In this document: one piece after another, positions 9,163 to 18,429 of the stretch
Layout: the number at the start of each line of letters is the position of its first letter
Numbering within the stretch: the stretch's first letter is position 1
NCBI RefSeq assembly: GCF_029167375.1
Contig: NZ_JARFTP010000002.1
Location: 220,523 to 284,522 of the forward strand
DNA length: 64,000 nucleotides
DNA from: Tsukamurella sp. 8F
GTDB lineage: Bacteria; Actinomycetota; Actinomycetes; Mycobacteriales; Mycobacteriaceae
Direction: 5' to 3'
The notes under the pieces: generated by a model
Seen by the model: the letters and a program-made list of their open reading frames with translations, nothing else
What the model was told of the DNA's origin: nothing
Databases searched by the model: none
Position numbers and translations under genes: made by a program

Positions 9163-10605
9163 ATGAGTCTCGCCGCCGACCAGGCCCCATACGAACGCGG
9201 CGGGATCCGCACGGGCATCGTTCATTTCGGCGTCGGCGGATTCCATCGCGCCCATCAGGCGATGTATGTCGACCGGCTGCTGGCCGGTAGCGGCGACGCC
9301 TCAGGATGGGGTATCTGCGGCGTCGGCCTCCGCCCCGGCGACGCGGCTATGCGCGACGCCCTGGTGCCGCAGGCGGGGCTCTACACCCTCACTCTCAAGG
9401 CGCCCGACGGCACGGTCGAGACCTCGGTGCTCGGTGCGATCGTCGACTACCTGTTCGCGCCCGACGACCCCGAGGCAGTGCTCGAGCGGATCGCGCACCC
9501 GGATACCAGGATCGTGTCGCTGACGATCACGGAGGGCGGCTACAACTTCGTCAAGTCCACGGGCGAGTTCGACGCCGCCGCAGACGACGTCGCCGCCGAC
9601 CTGCGTCCCGGCGCGGTCCCTACGACGGTGTTCGGCTACGTGATCGAGGGTCTGCGCAGGCGCCGTGACCGCGGGGTCGGACCCCTGACGGTGATGTCCT
9701 GCGACAACATCGCAGGCAACGGGGAGATGGCGCGGCGCACTTTCCTCGCATTCGCCCGTCTCGCCGACCCCGAGCTCGCGGACTGGATCGAGGAAGAGGT
9801 GGCGTTTCCGAACTCGATGGTCGACCGCATCACCCCCGCGACACCACCGGGCCTGCGCGCAGAAGTGCTGCGTCGCACGGGAATCGACGACCGGTGGCCC
9901 GTGGTGGCCGAGCCGTTCACGCAGTGGGTGCTCGAGGACTCGTTCGCCGCGGGTCGCCCGCTGTTCGAGGAGGCGGGAGTGCAGGTGGTGCCCGACGTGG
10001 CGCCATACGAACTCATGAAGCTGCGCCTGCTCAACGCGGGCCACCAGGCACTGTGTTACTTCGGCTACCTGCTCGGCTACCGCTTCGTGCACGACGCCGC
10101 CGCAGATCCGGACATTCGGAAGCTGTTGCGCCGCTACATGAATTCCGAGGGGCGTCCGACGTTGCGCCCCGTGCCGGGAGTCGACCTAGACGCCTACGTC
10201 GAAACCCTCGTCGAACGCTTCTCCAACCCTGCGATCGCGGATACCGTCGCCCGGCTCTGTCAGGACTCCTCGGACCGCATCCCGGCGTGGCTGGTGCCCG
10301 TGATCCGCGAGCGCCTGGACGCGGGGGGTGACGTTTCGATCGCCGCCGCGATCGTGGCGAGCTGGACCCGCTACGCGGAGGGGGTCGACGAGGCGGGACA
10401 TCCCATCGATGTCGTCGACCCCCTCGCTGCCACGCTCACCGAGCGGGCGCTCAGGTCCCGCACGGAACCGCTTGCCTTCGTGTCGGATCCGGCTCTGTTC
10501 GCGGACCTGGCCGAGCGGCCCGGATTCACGGAGCCGTACCTGGCGGCGCTGTCCTCGCTGCGCCGGCACGGAGCGCGCGCGACGCTGGCGGAGATCCTGG
10601 CGTAG
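9163..10605 (+). CDS. Mannitol/fructuronate-type long-chain polyol dehydrogenase
   Basis: The 480-residue protein has the family NAD motif IVHFGVGGFHRAHQ (residues 19-32), the signature VSLTITEGGY, and the catalytic segment around MKLRLLNAGHQALCY with its conserved Lys, Asn and His. It belongs to the mannitol dehydrogenase family, which oxidises D-mannitol or D-arabitol to the ketose. I chose ATG 9163 because AGGAG (9150-9154) lies eight bases upstream. An in-frame ATG at 9133 overlaps the preceding stop but lacks a ribosome site. The gene converges on the xylulokinase. Confidence 0.9.
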   Translation: MSLAADQAPYERGGIRTGIVHFGVGGFHRAHQAMYVDRLLAGSGDASGWGICGVGLRPGDAAMRDALVPQAGLYTLTLKAPDGTVETSVLGAIVDYLFAPDDPEAVLERIAHPDTRIVSLTITEGGYNFVKSTGEFDAAADDVAADLRPGAVPTTVFGYVIEGLRRRRDRGVGPLTVMSCDNIAGNGEMARRTFLAFARLADPELADWIEEEVAFPNSMVDRITPATPPGLRAEVLRRTGIDDRWPVVAEPFTQWVLEDSFAAGRPLFEEAGVQVVPDVAPYELMKLRLLNAGHQALCYFGYLLGYRFVHDAAADPDIRKLLRRYMNSEGRPTLRPVPGVDLDAYVETLVERFSNPAIADTVARLCQDSSDRIPAWLVPVIRERLDAGGDVSIAAAIVASWTRYAEGVDEAGHPIDVVDPLAATLTERALRSRTEPLAFVSDPALFADLAERPGFTEPYLAALSSLRRHGARATLAEILA

Positions 10606-10625
10606 GGCCACGTCGCCGCCCGGCG

Positions 10626-12017
10626 TCATCGTCCAAGCGTGAGGGGCTCCGCCTCCCGGTAGCGCTTGCGCACGTCGGGAGTCGGCGCTGCCGTGAACGT
10701 CTCGAACCTGGCCGCCGACCAATCCGGGGCGACGTCCTCCAGCACCCATGCCGCCTGCCGTGCCGCGCCCAGCGCCACGTACTCGCCGGGCAGCGGCGTG
10801 GTCACTTCCCGTCCGAACACCGCAGGTGCGATAGCGCGCACAGCCGCGGACCGAGAACCACCGCCCACCAGCACGATTCGCTGCACGGAGGTGCCCTGTG
10901 CCTCGATCGCGTCCAGGCAGTAGGCCAGCGAGCAGAGCAGTCCCTCGACCGCGGCACGAGCGATGTTCGCCGGAGTGAGGTTGGTGCCGGTCATGCCGTG
11001 CAGCGCTCCCGAGGCCCCGGGCAGGTTGGGGGAGCGCTCGCCGCCCAGGTACGGCACATACGCGAGTCCGCCGGCGCCCGCGGGAGCCGAGATCGCCATG
11101 TCGGCGAACGTGCCGAGGTCGACGCCTAGCGCGCGCGCCGTGGCGGCGAGCACCGGAGCGCCGTTCAGCGTGCAGACGAGCGGCAGGTGGTGCCCGGTCG
11201 CGTCCGCGAACCCGGCGACGATGCCGGACGGATCGTTGGGCGCCCCGGTCGCCACCGCGCTGACCACACCGGAGGTTCCGATCGAGACGATCGCATCGCC
11301 GGGTCGCGCGCCGAGGCCCAGTGCGGCCGCGGCGTTGTCGCCGGCGCCGGGACCGAGAGCGGCTCCGTCGGGGGTGGCTCCCGCGACCGCGGCAGGGCCC
11401 AACACCCGGGGTAGTTCCGGCCGGCGCCCCCGCAGCGCGAGTTCGAGCAGATCCGTTCGGTACTCGTCCGCCGCGGCCGAGAAGTAGCCGGTGCCCGACG
11501 CGTCGCTGCGGTCCGTCGCCAACGTGCCGAGCTCGGCCGCGCCCGAGAGCCGCCAGGTCAGCCAGTCGTGCGGGAGGCATACCGCCGCGGTCCGATCCGC
11601 GTGCGCAGGTTCGTGATCCGCGAGCCAACGCAGTTTCGCAGCGGTGATCGCGGCGACCGGAACAACGCCGACCGCGTCGGCCCACATGTCCGGCCCACCG
11701 AGATCGGAGACCAGATCGGCCGCGGCGTCGGCAGAGCGTACGTCGTTCCACAGCAACGCATCCCGGACCACGGCGCCGGCGTCGTCGAGACACACCATGC
11801 CGTGCTGCTGGCCGCCCACCGCGAGCGCAGCGACGTCACCCACACCGCCGGCAGCCGACACCGCTACCTGCAATGCGTCCCACCAGGATTCGGGGTCGAC
11901 CTCCGTCCCCGGGGGGTGCGGTGCGGCGCCCGAACGGACGACTGCGCCCGTCGCCGCGTCGCAGACGACCACCTTGCAGGACTGGGACGACGAGTCGATT
12001 CCGGCGACCAGTGGCAT
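10626..12017 (-). CDS. xylB: Xylulokinase (FGGY family)
   Basis: The 463-residue kinase starts [20 protein letters not shown], the FGGY N-terminal phosphate-binding loop, contains [12 protein letters not shown] and the C-terminal [16 protein letters not shown] signature. It phosphorylates D-xylulose, the ketose formed when arabitol or xylitol is oxidised, and so connects the two dehydrogenases to the pentose phosphate pathway. Start ATG 12017 is preceded by GAGGA. The frame stays open about 400 bases further upstream, but that stretch is antisense to coaE and is not coding. It is divergent from coaE. Confidence 0.92.
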   Translation of the reverse strand: MPLVAGIDSSSQSCKVVVCDAATGAVVRSGAAPHPPGTEVDPESWWDALQVAVSAAGGVGDVAALAVGGQQHGMVCLDDAGAVVRDALLWNDVRSADAAADLVSDLGGPDMWADAVGVVPVAAITAAKLRWLADHEPAHADRTAAVCLPHDWLTWRLSGAAELGTLATDRSDASGTGYFSAAADEYRTDLLELALRGRRPELPRVLGPAAVAGATPDGAALGPGAGDNAAAALGLGARPGDAIVSIGTSGVVSAVATGAPNDPSGIVAGFADATGHHLPLVCTLNGAPVLAATARALGVDLGTFADMAISAPAGAGGLAYVPYLGGERSPNLPGASGALHGMTGTNLTPANIARAAVEGLLCSLAYCLDAIEAQGTSVQRIVLVGGGSRSAAVRAIAPAVFGREVTTPLPGEYVALGAARQAAWVLEDVAPDWSAARFETFTAAPTPDVRKRYREAEPLTLGR

Positions 12018-12041
12018 TCCGCCATCCTCGCAGACGGTCCG

Positions 12042-12047
12042 TATTCT
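12042..12047 (+). promoter_or_regulatory. -10 element of leaderless coaE
   Basis: TATTCT lies exactly six bases before the coaE ATG, so the transcript should start at the initiation codon. Confidence 0.65.
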
Positions 12048-12053
12048 GTACGC

Positions 12054-12941
12054 ATGATTCGCATCGGACTCACGGGCGGCATCGGCGCCGGCAAGTCGAC
12101 GGTGGCGCGGGAACTCGCGGCTCTCGGAGGGGCGGTCGTGGATTCGGACCGGATCGCGCGCGAGGTCGTCGAGCCCGGTACTCCGGGCCTGGCGGCCCTC
12201 GTGGAGGCGTTCGGGGAGACGATCCTCGCTGAGGACGGAAGCCTCGACCGCCCCGCGCTCGCCGCGGTCGCGTTCGCCGACGACGAGTCCCGGAAGAGAC
12301 TCAACGCGATCACGCATCCGCTCGTCGGGGCACGGGCGCAGGAGGTCATCGATGCGGCCGGCCCCGACGCCGTCGTAGTGCAGGACATCCCGCTCCTCGT
12401 GGAGGGCGGCTTGGCGCCGGCGTTCCATCTCGTGATCGTCGTCTGGGCCGACGCCGAGGAGCGGGTGCAGCGGCTCGTGACGCAGCGCGGCATGTCGGAG
12501 GAGGACGCCCGCGCCCGCATCGCGGCGCAGGCCACCGACGAGCAGCGCCGGGCGGTCGCCGACGTGTGGCTGGACAACTCCGGAGCCCCCGCGGCCATGC
12601 CTGCTCGCGTGCGTGAGCTGTGGGAGAGGCGTATCGCGCCGTTCGCCGCGAACCTGGCCGCCGGTCGCCCTGCGGGGCCGGGTTCCACATCTTCGGGTGG
12701 GGGAGCGTCGGGCGCAGTCGCGGACGCCGATCGCCGGGCGGCCCGCGTGCGGTTGGCGCTGGGGCAGGACGCCGCCGTGGACGTGGCGAGCGGCGTGGTG
12801 GAGGTGACCCCGGTCTCGGGCGTCGACGCCGCAGCGCTCGCTCCGAGGTTCGCAGCGGCCGGTTTCTACCCGGTCGCGGGCGGCTATGCGGGCGCGGATC
12901 CCGGCGTCGATACGCCGATCAGGATCCGGCCCAACGCCTGA
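12054..12941 (+). CDS. coaE: Dephospho-CoA kinase with short C-terminal extension
   Basis: The 295-residue protein begins [16 protein letters not shown], with the P-loop at residues 8-16, and has the family motifs [13 protein letters not shown] and IPLLVEGG. It phosphorylates dephospho-CoA in the last step of CoA synthesis. The kinase ends near residue 200. It is followed by a Gly/Ser linker and about 75 residues of unassigned sequence. Mycobacterial CoaE carries a longer GrpB-like C-terminal domain, so this may be a shortened or diverged version. Position after rpsA is the conserved one. The last 23 bases overlap the convergent TetR gene. Confidence 0.94.
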   Translation: MIRIGLTGGIGAGKSTVARELAALGGAVVDSDRIAREVVEPGTPGLAALVEAFGETILAEDGSLDRPALAAVAFADDESRKRLNAITHPLVGARAQEVIDAAGPDAVVVQDIPLLVEGGLAPAFHLVIVVWADAEERVQRLVTQRGMSEEDARARIAAQATDEQRRAVADVWLDNSGAPAAMPARVRELWERRIAPFAANLAAGRPAGPGSTSSGGGASGAVADADRRAARVRLALGQDAAVDVASGVVEVTPVSGVDAAALAPRFAAAGFYPVAGGYAGADPGVDTPIRIRPNA

Positions 12942-13536
12942 TGGTCCCGTCGATGAGGTCTGCGATGGTCTCGTCGGGGGCGTAGGTGGCGACGATGGCT
13001 GGCAGCTCGGGCAACATGCGGCTCATCGTGGGAGCCTCGGGCAGCTCGGTGTAGGCGCTGGTCCACGGTGGGTCTTGTTGTGCCTGGCCCATCGCGCACA
13101 ACACCGTCACCTCGCCGACTACGTGGCCCCACACGGCGCGCCACAGGTGCACCGCCTGTTCGTCGCTCGCACCCTGCTCGAGCGCGGCCGCGAGGAAGCA
13201 GTCGTTGCTCTCGAGTGCTCCACGGCCCACATGCGTGCCCCGCGCCAGGATCGGCACGATCCAGGGCATCCGCATCATCATCCGGAACGTGTCCACTCCC
13301 ACCGCGACCATGCGGTCCCGCGGTGCGCCGTCCGGTATCACCCAGTCGATCTCGTCGGCGACCTGCGTGACGATGAGGCCGAGCAATCCGGACTTGTTGC
13401 CGATGTGGTGGTACAGGCCCATCGGGCTGGAGTCGAGCTGCGCGGCAAGACGGCGCATGGAGAGTCCGTCGAATCCGTCGCGCTCGATCATCGTGCGCGC
13501 GGTGGAGACGATCTTCTCCCGCGTGAGGTTTGTCAC
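12919..13536 (-). CDS. TetR/AcrR-family transcriptional regulator
   Basis: The 205-residue protein has the TetR helix-turn-helix at its N-terminus ([51 protein letters not shown], residues 6-56, quoted for position) and an unrelated helical ligand domain. GTG 13536 has TAGACT eight bases upstream, consistent with a leaderless or very short leader. It lies downstream of the GNAT-DUF402 gene on the same strand with a 37-bp gap. No obvious target gene adjoins it. Confidence 0.85.
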   Translation of the reverse strand: MTNLTREKIVSTARTMIERDGFDGLSMRRLAAQLDSSPMGLYHHIGNKSGLLGLIVTQVADEIDWVIPDGAPRDRMVAVGVDTFRMMMRMPWIVPILARGTHVGRGALESNDCFLAAALEQGASDEQAVHLWRAVWGHVVGEVTVLCAMGQAQQDPPWTSAYTELPEAPTMSRMLPELPAIVATYAPDETIADLIDGTIRRWAGS

Positions 13537-13573
13537 GTCGCCGAAGTCTACGCAGTCTCGTGGGACATGCCCA

Positions 13574-14533
13574 TCACGAGTGCCACGCCACCGGCGCGCC
13601 GGATGCGGCGAGCCACGCGTCGACGCTGTGCCCGTGCAACGTGATCCCCGACGACGCCTCCGCCGCCACGCGGATGGCCGTCTCGGCGTCGGTGATCGAG
13701 ACCAGTCCGGCGGCGGCCGCTTCGAGCAACTCGTCCACGTCTACGAGCTCGATCGGGCGCCCGGGGTGCTCGACGAGGTCGAGGTACCAGTCCTCCGTAT
13801 GCCACACCGCCCCTTCGCGCCAGACCCGCGCCACGTCGAGGTAGACGCGCTGGTCGCGCTCGTGCCCCGGCGTGAAACGGAAGCGCGTCGCACGCAGATG
13901 CATCCGAGGCAGCAGCCAGGACTCGAGGTAATCGAACTGCGGGTGGTCCGCGGGCCGCGCCATGTAGAGACCGAACGGCTCGTCGCGGAACTCGTCGACC
14001 GGGCGGGCGACGCCCTTCGGGTCGATGTTGACGGTGGCGGCGGTGTCGAAGGACTCGCGCTTGGGCGGATGCAGGGCGGCGTCGTCGACCGTCGCGTCGA
14101 CGGTGAGTCGCTTGACCAGTGTCAGCTCGGTCGCCCCGGTCGGGCGGTCGCGCACGGCGCCCGAGGGCCGGAAGCCTCGCCGCTTGTAGAACTCCGGTGA
14201 CTGGAAGTCCCAGATGCGTGCCAGTATCGCGTCCGCACCGGCCTCGCGTACGCGTGCCTCCGCCCGTTCGAGCAGGTTCGTCCCCAGGCCCAGCCGGGGC
14301 TGGCGCACCCATATCGCGCCTATGGTCAGCCAGCCGTGGGTGAGTGAGCCGACGAGGCCTCCGGAGAGCGATCCGTCCTCGTCGTAGGCGAAGACGTGCA
14401 CCGCATGGGGATCCTCGCCGAAGCGCTCCAACGCGTCGCGGACCGCTGCCGAGCGTTCGAGTGCCTCGGTGTGGAGATGTCCCCGTAGTTCGTCGATATC
14501 GCCGGGGCGTTCGGGTGAATCGGTGAACCGCAT
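13574..14533 (-). CDS. GNAT acetyltransferase - DUF402 fusion protein
   Basis: The 319-residue product joins two domains. Residues about 1-150 are a GNAT N-acetyltransferase: GAIWVRQPRLGLGTNLLERAE is the acetyl-CoA loop, with the R/Q-x-x-G-x-G/A pattern, followed by FYKRRGF. Residues about 165-319 match DUF402 (YLDVARVW, WYLDLVEHPG, ELVDVDELLEAAAAGLVS), a family that includes nucleotide phosphatases and FomD-like hydrolases. In M. tuberculosis this chromosomal slot holds a short DUF402-type protein (Rv1632c, from memory), so the acetyltransferase appears added. ATG 14533 is leaderless behind TATCGT (14545-14540). Confidence 0.82.
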   Translation of the reverse strand: MRFTDSPERPGDIDELRGHLHTEALERSAAVRDALERFGEDPHAVHVFAYDEDGSLSGGLVGSLTHGWLTIGAIWVRQPRLGLGTNLLERAEARVREAGADAILARIWDFQSPEFYKRRGFRPSGAVRDRPTGATELTLVKRLTVDATVDDAALHPPKRESFDTAATVNIDPKGVARPVDEFRDEPFGLYMARPADHPQFDYLESWLLPRMHLRATRFRFTPGHERDQRVYLDVARVWREGAVWHTEDWYLDLVEHPGRPIELVDVDELLEAAAAGLVSITDAETAIRVAAEASSGITLHGHSVDAWLAASGAPVAWHS

Positions 14534-14539
14534 ACCCCG

Positions 14540-14549
14540 ACGATACGAT
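14540..14549. promoter_or_regulatory. Overlapping divergent -10 elements
   Basis: On the minus strand TATCGT (14545-14540) lies six bases before the ATG at 14533. On the plus strand TACGAT (14544-14549) lies seven bases before a GTG at 14557. The two hexamers share two base pairs, so one symmetrical element could drive both leaderless genes. Confidence 0.55.
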
Positions 14550-15585
14550 GCCCGCCGTGGCCCAGTACGCGCTTCTTCCCGCCCCGTCCGCGAACCGGGT
14601 GTACGCCCGCTCGGCCCTCGACCTCGTGGTGGCGGAGCTGACGGTGCTCGGCGCCGGCGCATTCGGTGGCCGGCTCTCGTCCCCCGAGGTGCGGGAGCTC
14701 GCCGGCGTCGAATACGTCCTGTTCACAGCCGATCTCAGCGCTGCCGACCTCGCATTGTTCGCGCACGCGTCGTCCGTCTACGCACTGTTCGAGATCGCGG
14801 GGGATCTGCTCCGGCCGGTCGCGGTACCGAGTCCGGACCGATACCCGAGCGACCTGCTCACGATCCTGAAATACCAGGGTAAGACGAACGAGCAGTTCAC
14901 GCGCCTGTTGCTGACGGTCACCGCGGCCTCCGCCGAGCGGCCCGAGCGGCTCACCGAGGGACGTATGCGCTTGCTCGACCCGGTGTGCGGCCGCGGTACA
15001 ACGCTCAACCAGGCCGCGATTCTCGGGCTCGATGCAGTGGGGATAGACGTGGACGGTAAGGACTTCGACCTCTACTCGGTGTTCCTCACCACCTGGCTCA
15101 AGGACAATCGACTCAAGCACAAGGCCGCGACGACGCCGGTCCGCCGCGAGCACGCGCTGCTGGCGAAGAAGTACGAGGCGGTGTTCGCGCCCACGCGCGA
15201 GGCATACGCGGCGGGTCACACGCAGTCGGTCACGATGTACCTCGCCGATACGGCACGTGCCGCGCAGCTGATCAGGCCGGGCACCGTCGACCTCGTGGTC
15301 GGCGACCTGCCCTACGGCGTGCGGCACGGTTCCAGCGGACCGAAGGGGCTCGCGCGCGGGCCCCTGGACCTGCTCGACTCAGCGGTCGGCGGTTGGGCTG
15401 CCACGCTGCGGACAGGTGGTGCCATGGGCCTGAGCTGGAACACGCTCGTCGCGCCGCGTGCCGACGTCGCGGCAGCCCTGGACGGTGCCGGACTCGATGT
15501 GCTCTCGGGGCCGGGATACGACGGCTTCGCGCACCGTGTCGACCGCTCGATACTGCGCGACCTCATGGTGGCGCGGAAGCGCTGA
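14548..15585 (+). CDS. TRM11/RlmKL-like SAM-dependent RNA methyltransferase
   Basis: The 345-residue protein (342 if the leaderless GTG at 14557 is used) has a methyltransferase domain with LLDPVCGRGTTLNQAAILGLDAVGIDVD (SAM-binding motif I and adjacent acid) and the catalytic-type motif VGDLPYGVRHG in place of the usual DPPY. The N-terminal 130 residues are poorly conserved and take the place of the THUMP-containing part of TRM11. Together these suggest a guanine-N2 type methylase acting on tRNA or rRNA; the substrate is unknown. It is divergent from the GNAT-DUF402 gene with 14 bp between start codons. Confidence 0.75.
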   Translation: MPAVAQYALLPAPSANRVYARSALDLVVAELTVLGAGAFGGRLSSPEVRELAGVEYVLFTADLSAADLALFAHASSVYALFEIAGDLLRPVAVPSPDRYPSDLLTILKYQGKTNEQFTRLLLTVTAASAERPERLTEGRMRLLDPVCGRGTTLNQAAILGLDAVGIDVDGKDFDLYSVFLTTWLKDNRLKHKAATTPVRREHALLAKKYEAVFAPTREAYAAGHTQSVTMYLADTARAAQLIRPGTVDLVVGDLPYGVRHGSSGPKGLARGPLDLLDSAVGGWAATLRTGGAMGLSWNTLVAPRADVAAALDGAGLDVLSGPGYDGFAHRVDRSILRDLMVARKR

Positions 15586-15624
15586 GAGCCCCGATCGTCC
15601 GCCCTGAGCTGCTCCGATCGAAAC

Positions 15625-15647
15625 TTGTCGGTAGAGCGACCTAGGCT
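15625..15647 (+). promoter_or_regulatory. PafBC/RecA-NDp DNA-damage promoter of uvrB
   Basis: TTGTCGGTA (15625-15633), eight bases, then TAGGCT (15642-15647) match the tTGTCRGtg-N8-TAnnnT motif described for LexA-independent damage induction in mycobacteria. The -10 ends six bases before ATG 15654, giving a leaderless transcript. uvrA has the same motif at 45284-45306. Confidence 0.85.
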
Positions 15648-15653
15648 GGGCGC

Positions 15654-17804
15654 ATGGCATTCGCGGCAGAGCAACCGGTGGTGGCGCACTCCGAGTTCCG
15701 GCCGGTCGGGGAGATCGAGCGGACGGGGGCCGAGTTCCAGGTCATCAGCGAATACGAGCCCGCGGGAGACCAACCGCAGGCGATCGACGACCTGGAACGT
15801 CGTCTGCGTGCCGGTGAGCGGGATGTAGTGCTGCTCGGGGCGACGGGCACCGGCAAGTCCGCGACCACTGCGTGGATGATCGAACGGATGCAGCGCCCCA
15901 CCCTGGTGATGGCGCCCAACAAGACCCTCGCGGCGCAGCTGGCCAACGAGCTGCGCGGCCTGCTGCCGAACAACGCCGTCGAATACTTCGTCTCCTACTA
16001 CGACTACTACCAACCCGAGGCCTACATCGCGCAGACGGACACGTACATAGAGAAGGACTCGTCGATCAACGACGACGTGGAGCGGCTGCGGCACTCGGCT
16101 ACCTCGGCGCTGTTGTCCCGTCGCGACGTGGTGGTGGTCGCGTCGGTGTCGTGTATCTACGGCCTAGGTACTCCGCAGAGCTATCTCGACCGGTCGGTGC
16201 AGCTGGAGGTCGGCCTGGAGGTGGACCGGGACGCGCTGCTGCGGTTGCTCGTCGATGTGCAGTACACCCGCAACGATATGGCCTTCGCGCGCGGCAGCTT
16301 CCGCGTGCGCGGGGACACCGTCGAGATCATCCCCTCCTACGAGGAGCTCGCCGTCCGCATCGAATTCTTCGGGGACGAGGTCGAGGCGCTCTACTACCTG
16401 CACCCGCTCACAGGTGACGTGGTGCGGCAGGTCGATTCGCTACGAATCTTCCCGGCGACGCACTACGTCGCCGGGCCGGAGCGGATGTCGCGCGCAATCG
16501 AGGGGATCGAGGCCGAGCTGGAGGACCGGCTCGCCGAGCTCGAACGTCAGAACAAGCTGCTCGAGGCGCAGCGGCTGCGGATGCGCACGCAATACGACAT
16601 CGAGATGATGCGGCAGGTCGGGTTCTGCTCCGGTATCGAGAACTACTCGCGGCACATCGACGGCCGCGGCGCGGGTTCCGCACCGGCCACGCTGCTCGAC
16701 TACTTCCCCGAGGACTTCCTGGTCGTCATCGACGAGTCGCACGTGACGGTGCCGCAGATCGGCGCCATGTACGAGGGCGACATGTCGCGTAAGCGCAACC
16801 TCGTGGATTTCGGCTTCCGGCTCCCGTCGGCGGTGGACAACCGCCCGCTCACCTGGGACGAGTTCGAGGATCGCATCGGCCAGACGGTCTACCTGTCGGC
16901 CACGCCGGGCCAGTACGAACTCGGCCAGTCGGGTGGCCAGTTCGTGGAGCAGGTGATCCGCCCGACCGGGCTCGTCGACCCCGAGGTCGTCATCAAACCC
17001 ACCAAGGGGCAGATCGACGACCTCATCCACGAGATCCGCGAGCGCACCGACAAGGACGAGCGAGTCCTGGTCACGACACTCACCAAGAAGATGGCGGAGG
17101 ACCTCACCGATTACCTGCTGGACGCGGGAATCAAGGTGCGGTACCTGCACAGTGACATCGATACCCTGCGCCGCGTGGAACTGCTGCGGCAGCTGCGGCT
17201 CGGGGAGTACGACGTGTTGGTCGGCATCAACCTGCTCCGCGAGGGGCTCGACCTGCCGGAGGTGTCCCTGGTAGCGATCCTGGATGCCGACAAGGAGGGA
17301 TTCCTCAGGTCCACCACCAGCCTCATCCAGACGATCGGCCGCGCTGCGCGCAACGTCTCGGGTCAGGTGCACATGTATGCGGACAAGGTCACGGACTCGA
17401 TGCAGAACGCCATCGACGAGACCGAGCGGCGCCGCGAGAAGCAGATCGCCTACAACGCGGAGAAGGGCGTCGATCCGCAGCCGCTGCGCAAGAAGATCGC
17501 CGACATCCTGGACCAAGTCTACACGGAGGCCGAGGACACCGAGTCGATCGGCGGGTCCGGACGCAACGCGTCCCGTGGTCGCCGGGCACAGGGCGAGCTG
17601 AAGCCGGCGAGCGCCGGCGTGTACGAGGGCCGGGACACTTCCGCGATGCCGAGGGCCGAGCTCGCGGACTTGATCCAGCAGCTCACGGATCAGATGATGG
17701 CGGCCGCCCGGGATCTGCAGTTCGAGCTGGCGGGGCGCATCCGCGACGAGATCGCCGACCTCAAGAAGGAACTGCGGGGGATGGACGCCGCGGGCCTGCA
17801 GTGA
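15654..17804 (+). CDS. uvrB: Excinuclease ABC subunit B
   Basis: The 716-residue helicase-like protein has Walker A GATGTGKS (residues 62-69), the beta-hairpin [10 protein letters not shown] (115-124) that clamps damaged DNA, the DESH box, helicase motifs TIGRAARN and a C-terminal UVR motif (about 670-706) that binds UvrA or UvrC. It verifies lesions after loading by UvrA and recruits UvrC. The first 27 residues precede the usual start of homology, but the leaderless promoter at 15642-15647 fixes the ATG. Its damage promoter matches that of uvrA in this window. Confidence 0.97.
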   Translation: MAFAAEQPVVAHSEFRPVGEIERTGAEFQVISEYEPAGDQPQAIDDLERRLRAGERDVVLLGATGTGKSATTAWMIERMQRPTLVMAPNKTLAAQLANELRGLLPNNAVEYFVSYYDYYQPEAYIAQTDTYIEKDSSINDDVERLRHSATSALLSRRDVVVVASVSCIYGLGTPQSYLDRSVQLEVGLEVDRDALLRLLVDVQYTRNDMAFARGSFRVRGDTVEIIPSYEELAVRIEFFGDEVEALYYLHPLTGDVVRQVDSLRIFPATHYVAGPERMSRAIEGIEAELEDRLAELERQNKLLEAQRLRMRTQYDIEMMRQVGFCSGIENYSRHIDGRGAGSAPATLLDYFPEDFLVVIDESHVTVPQIGAMYEGDMSRKRNLVDFGFRLPSAVDNRPLTWDEFEDRIGQTVYLSATPGQYELGQSGGQFVEQVIRPTGLVDPEVVIKPTKGQIDDLIHEIRERTDKDERVLVTTLTKKMAEDLTDYLLDAGIKVRYLHSDIDTLRRVELLRQLRLGEYDVLVGINLLREGLDLPEVSLVAILDADKEGFLRSTTSLIQTIGRAARNVSGQVHMYADKVTDSMQNAIDETERRREKQIAYNAEKGVDPQPLRKKIADILDQVYTEAEDTESIGGSGRNASRGRRAQGELKPASAGVYEGRDTSAMPRAELADLIQQLTDQMMAAARDLQFELAGRIRDEIADLKKELRGMDAAGLQ

Positions 17805-17976
17805 CGGCATTCACGGCCGTTCCGTGTTCGGCCTCGTGCGACATTCGGCCAGACAGCGTGTCGCTGCACCCAATCTCCGCCCATACGACGTTTACGACGC
17901 TACAGTTGCTTCGACATCTGATGCCCCGAGCCGTGTGCTCCACTGCAGCTCGCGGCCCTGAGAGGAAGAGGGATTG

Positions 17977-18420
17977 ATGAGCGGTTACAACACCGTGGTC
18001 GTCGGTACCGACGGTTCCGAGTCGTCGTTGCGCGCCGTCGAGCGCGCCGCCGCACTGGCCGGCGACGGCGAGCTGATCATCGCATGCGCATATGTGCCCG
18101 GCGAGCACGCGAGCCCCGCGGACGCCGACGTGCTCGGCGACGACGCCTACAAGCTCGAGGGTCTGAACCCGGTGAACGACATCCTGCGTGAGGCCGAGGG
18201 GCGCGCCGCCAAGGCCGGCGCGAAGTCGGTCGACAAGCGTGCCATCAAGGGGCAGCCGGTCGAGTCGCTCATCGACCTCGCCAAGAAGGCGCAGGAGCCG
18301 GCGCTTCTCGTCGTCGGCAACAAGGGCCTGAACTCCCTGACCGGGCGCCTGCTCGGCTCGGTGCCGTCCGACGCCGCCCGCAAGACCACCGTGGACATCC
18401 TCATCGTCCACACGACGTAG
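17977..18420 (+). CDS. Universal stress protein A-like (Rv1636 type)
   Basis: The 147-residue single UspA domain begins with SGYNTVVVGTDGSES and carries the nucleotide-binding motif G-x2-G-x9-G-S (GNKG-N9-GS) near residues 115-130, as in ATP- or cAMP-binding members. Its position between uvrB and the MBL gene matches Rv1636, reported to bind cAMP. ATG 17977 follows GAGGAAGAGGG; an in-frame TTG one codon earlier is unlikely. The gene converges on the HelD-like gene, 9 bp away. Confidence 0.92.
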   Translation: MSGYNTVVVGTDGSESSLRAVERAAALAGDGELIIACAYVPGEHASPADADVLGDDAYKLEGLNPVNDILREAEGRAAKAGAKSVDKRAIKGQPVESLIDLAKKAQEPALLVVGNKGLNSLTGRLLGSVPSDAARKTTVDILIVHTT

Positions 18421-18429
18421 CCCGTCGTT

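Noticed and set aside
15617..15647. LexA (SOS) box upstream of uvrB, and likewise uvrA
   Set aside because: No GAAC-N4-GTTC-like palindrome is present. The sequence fits the PafBC promoter motif instead.
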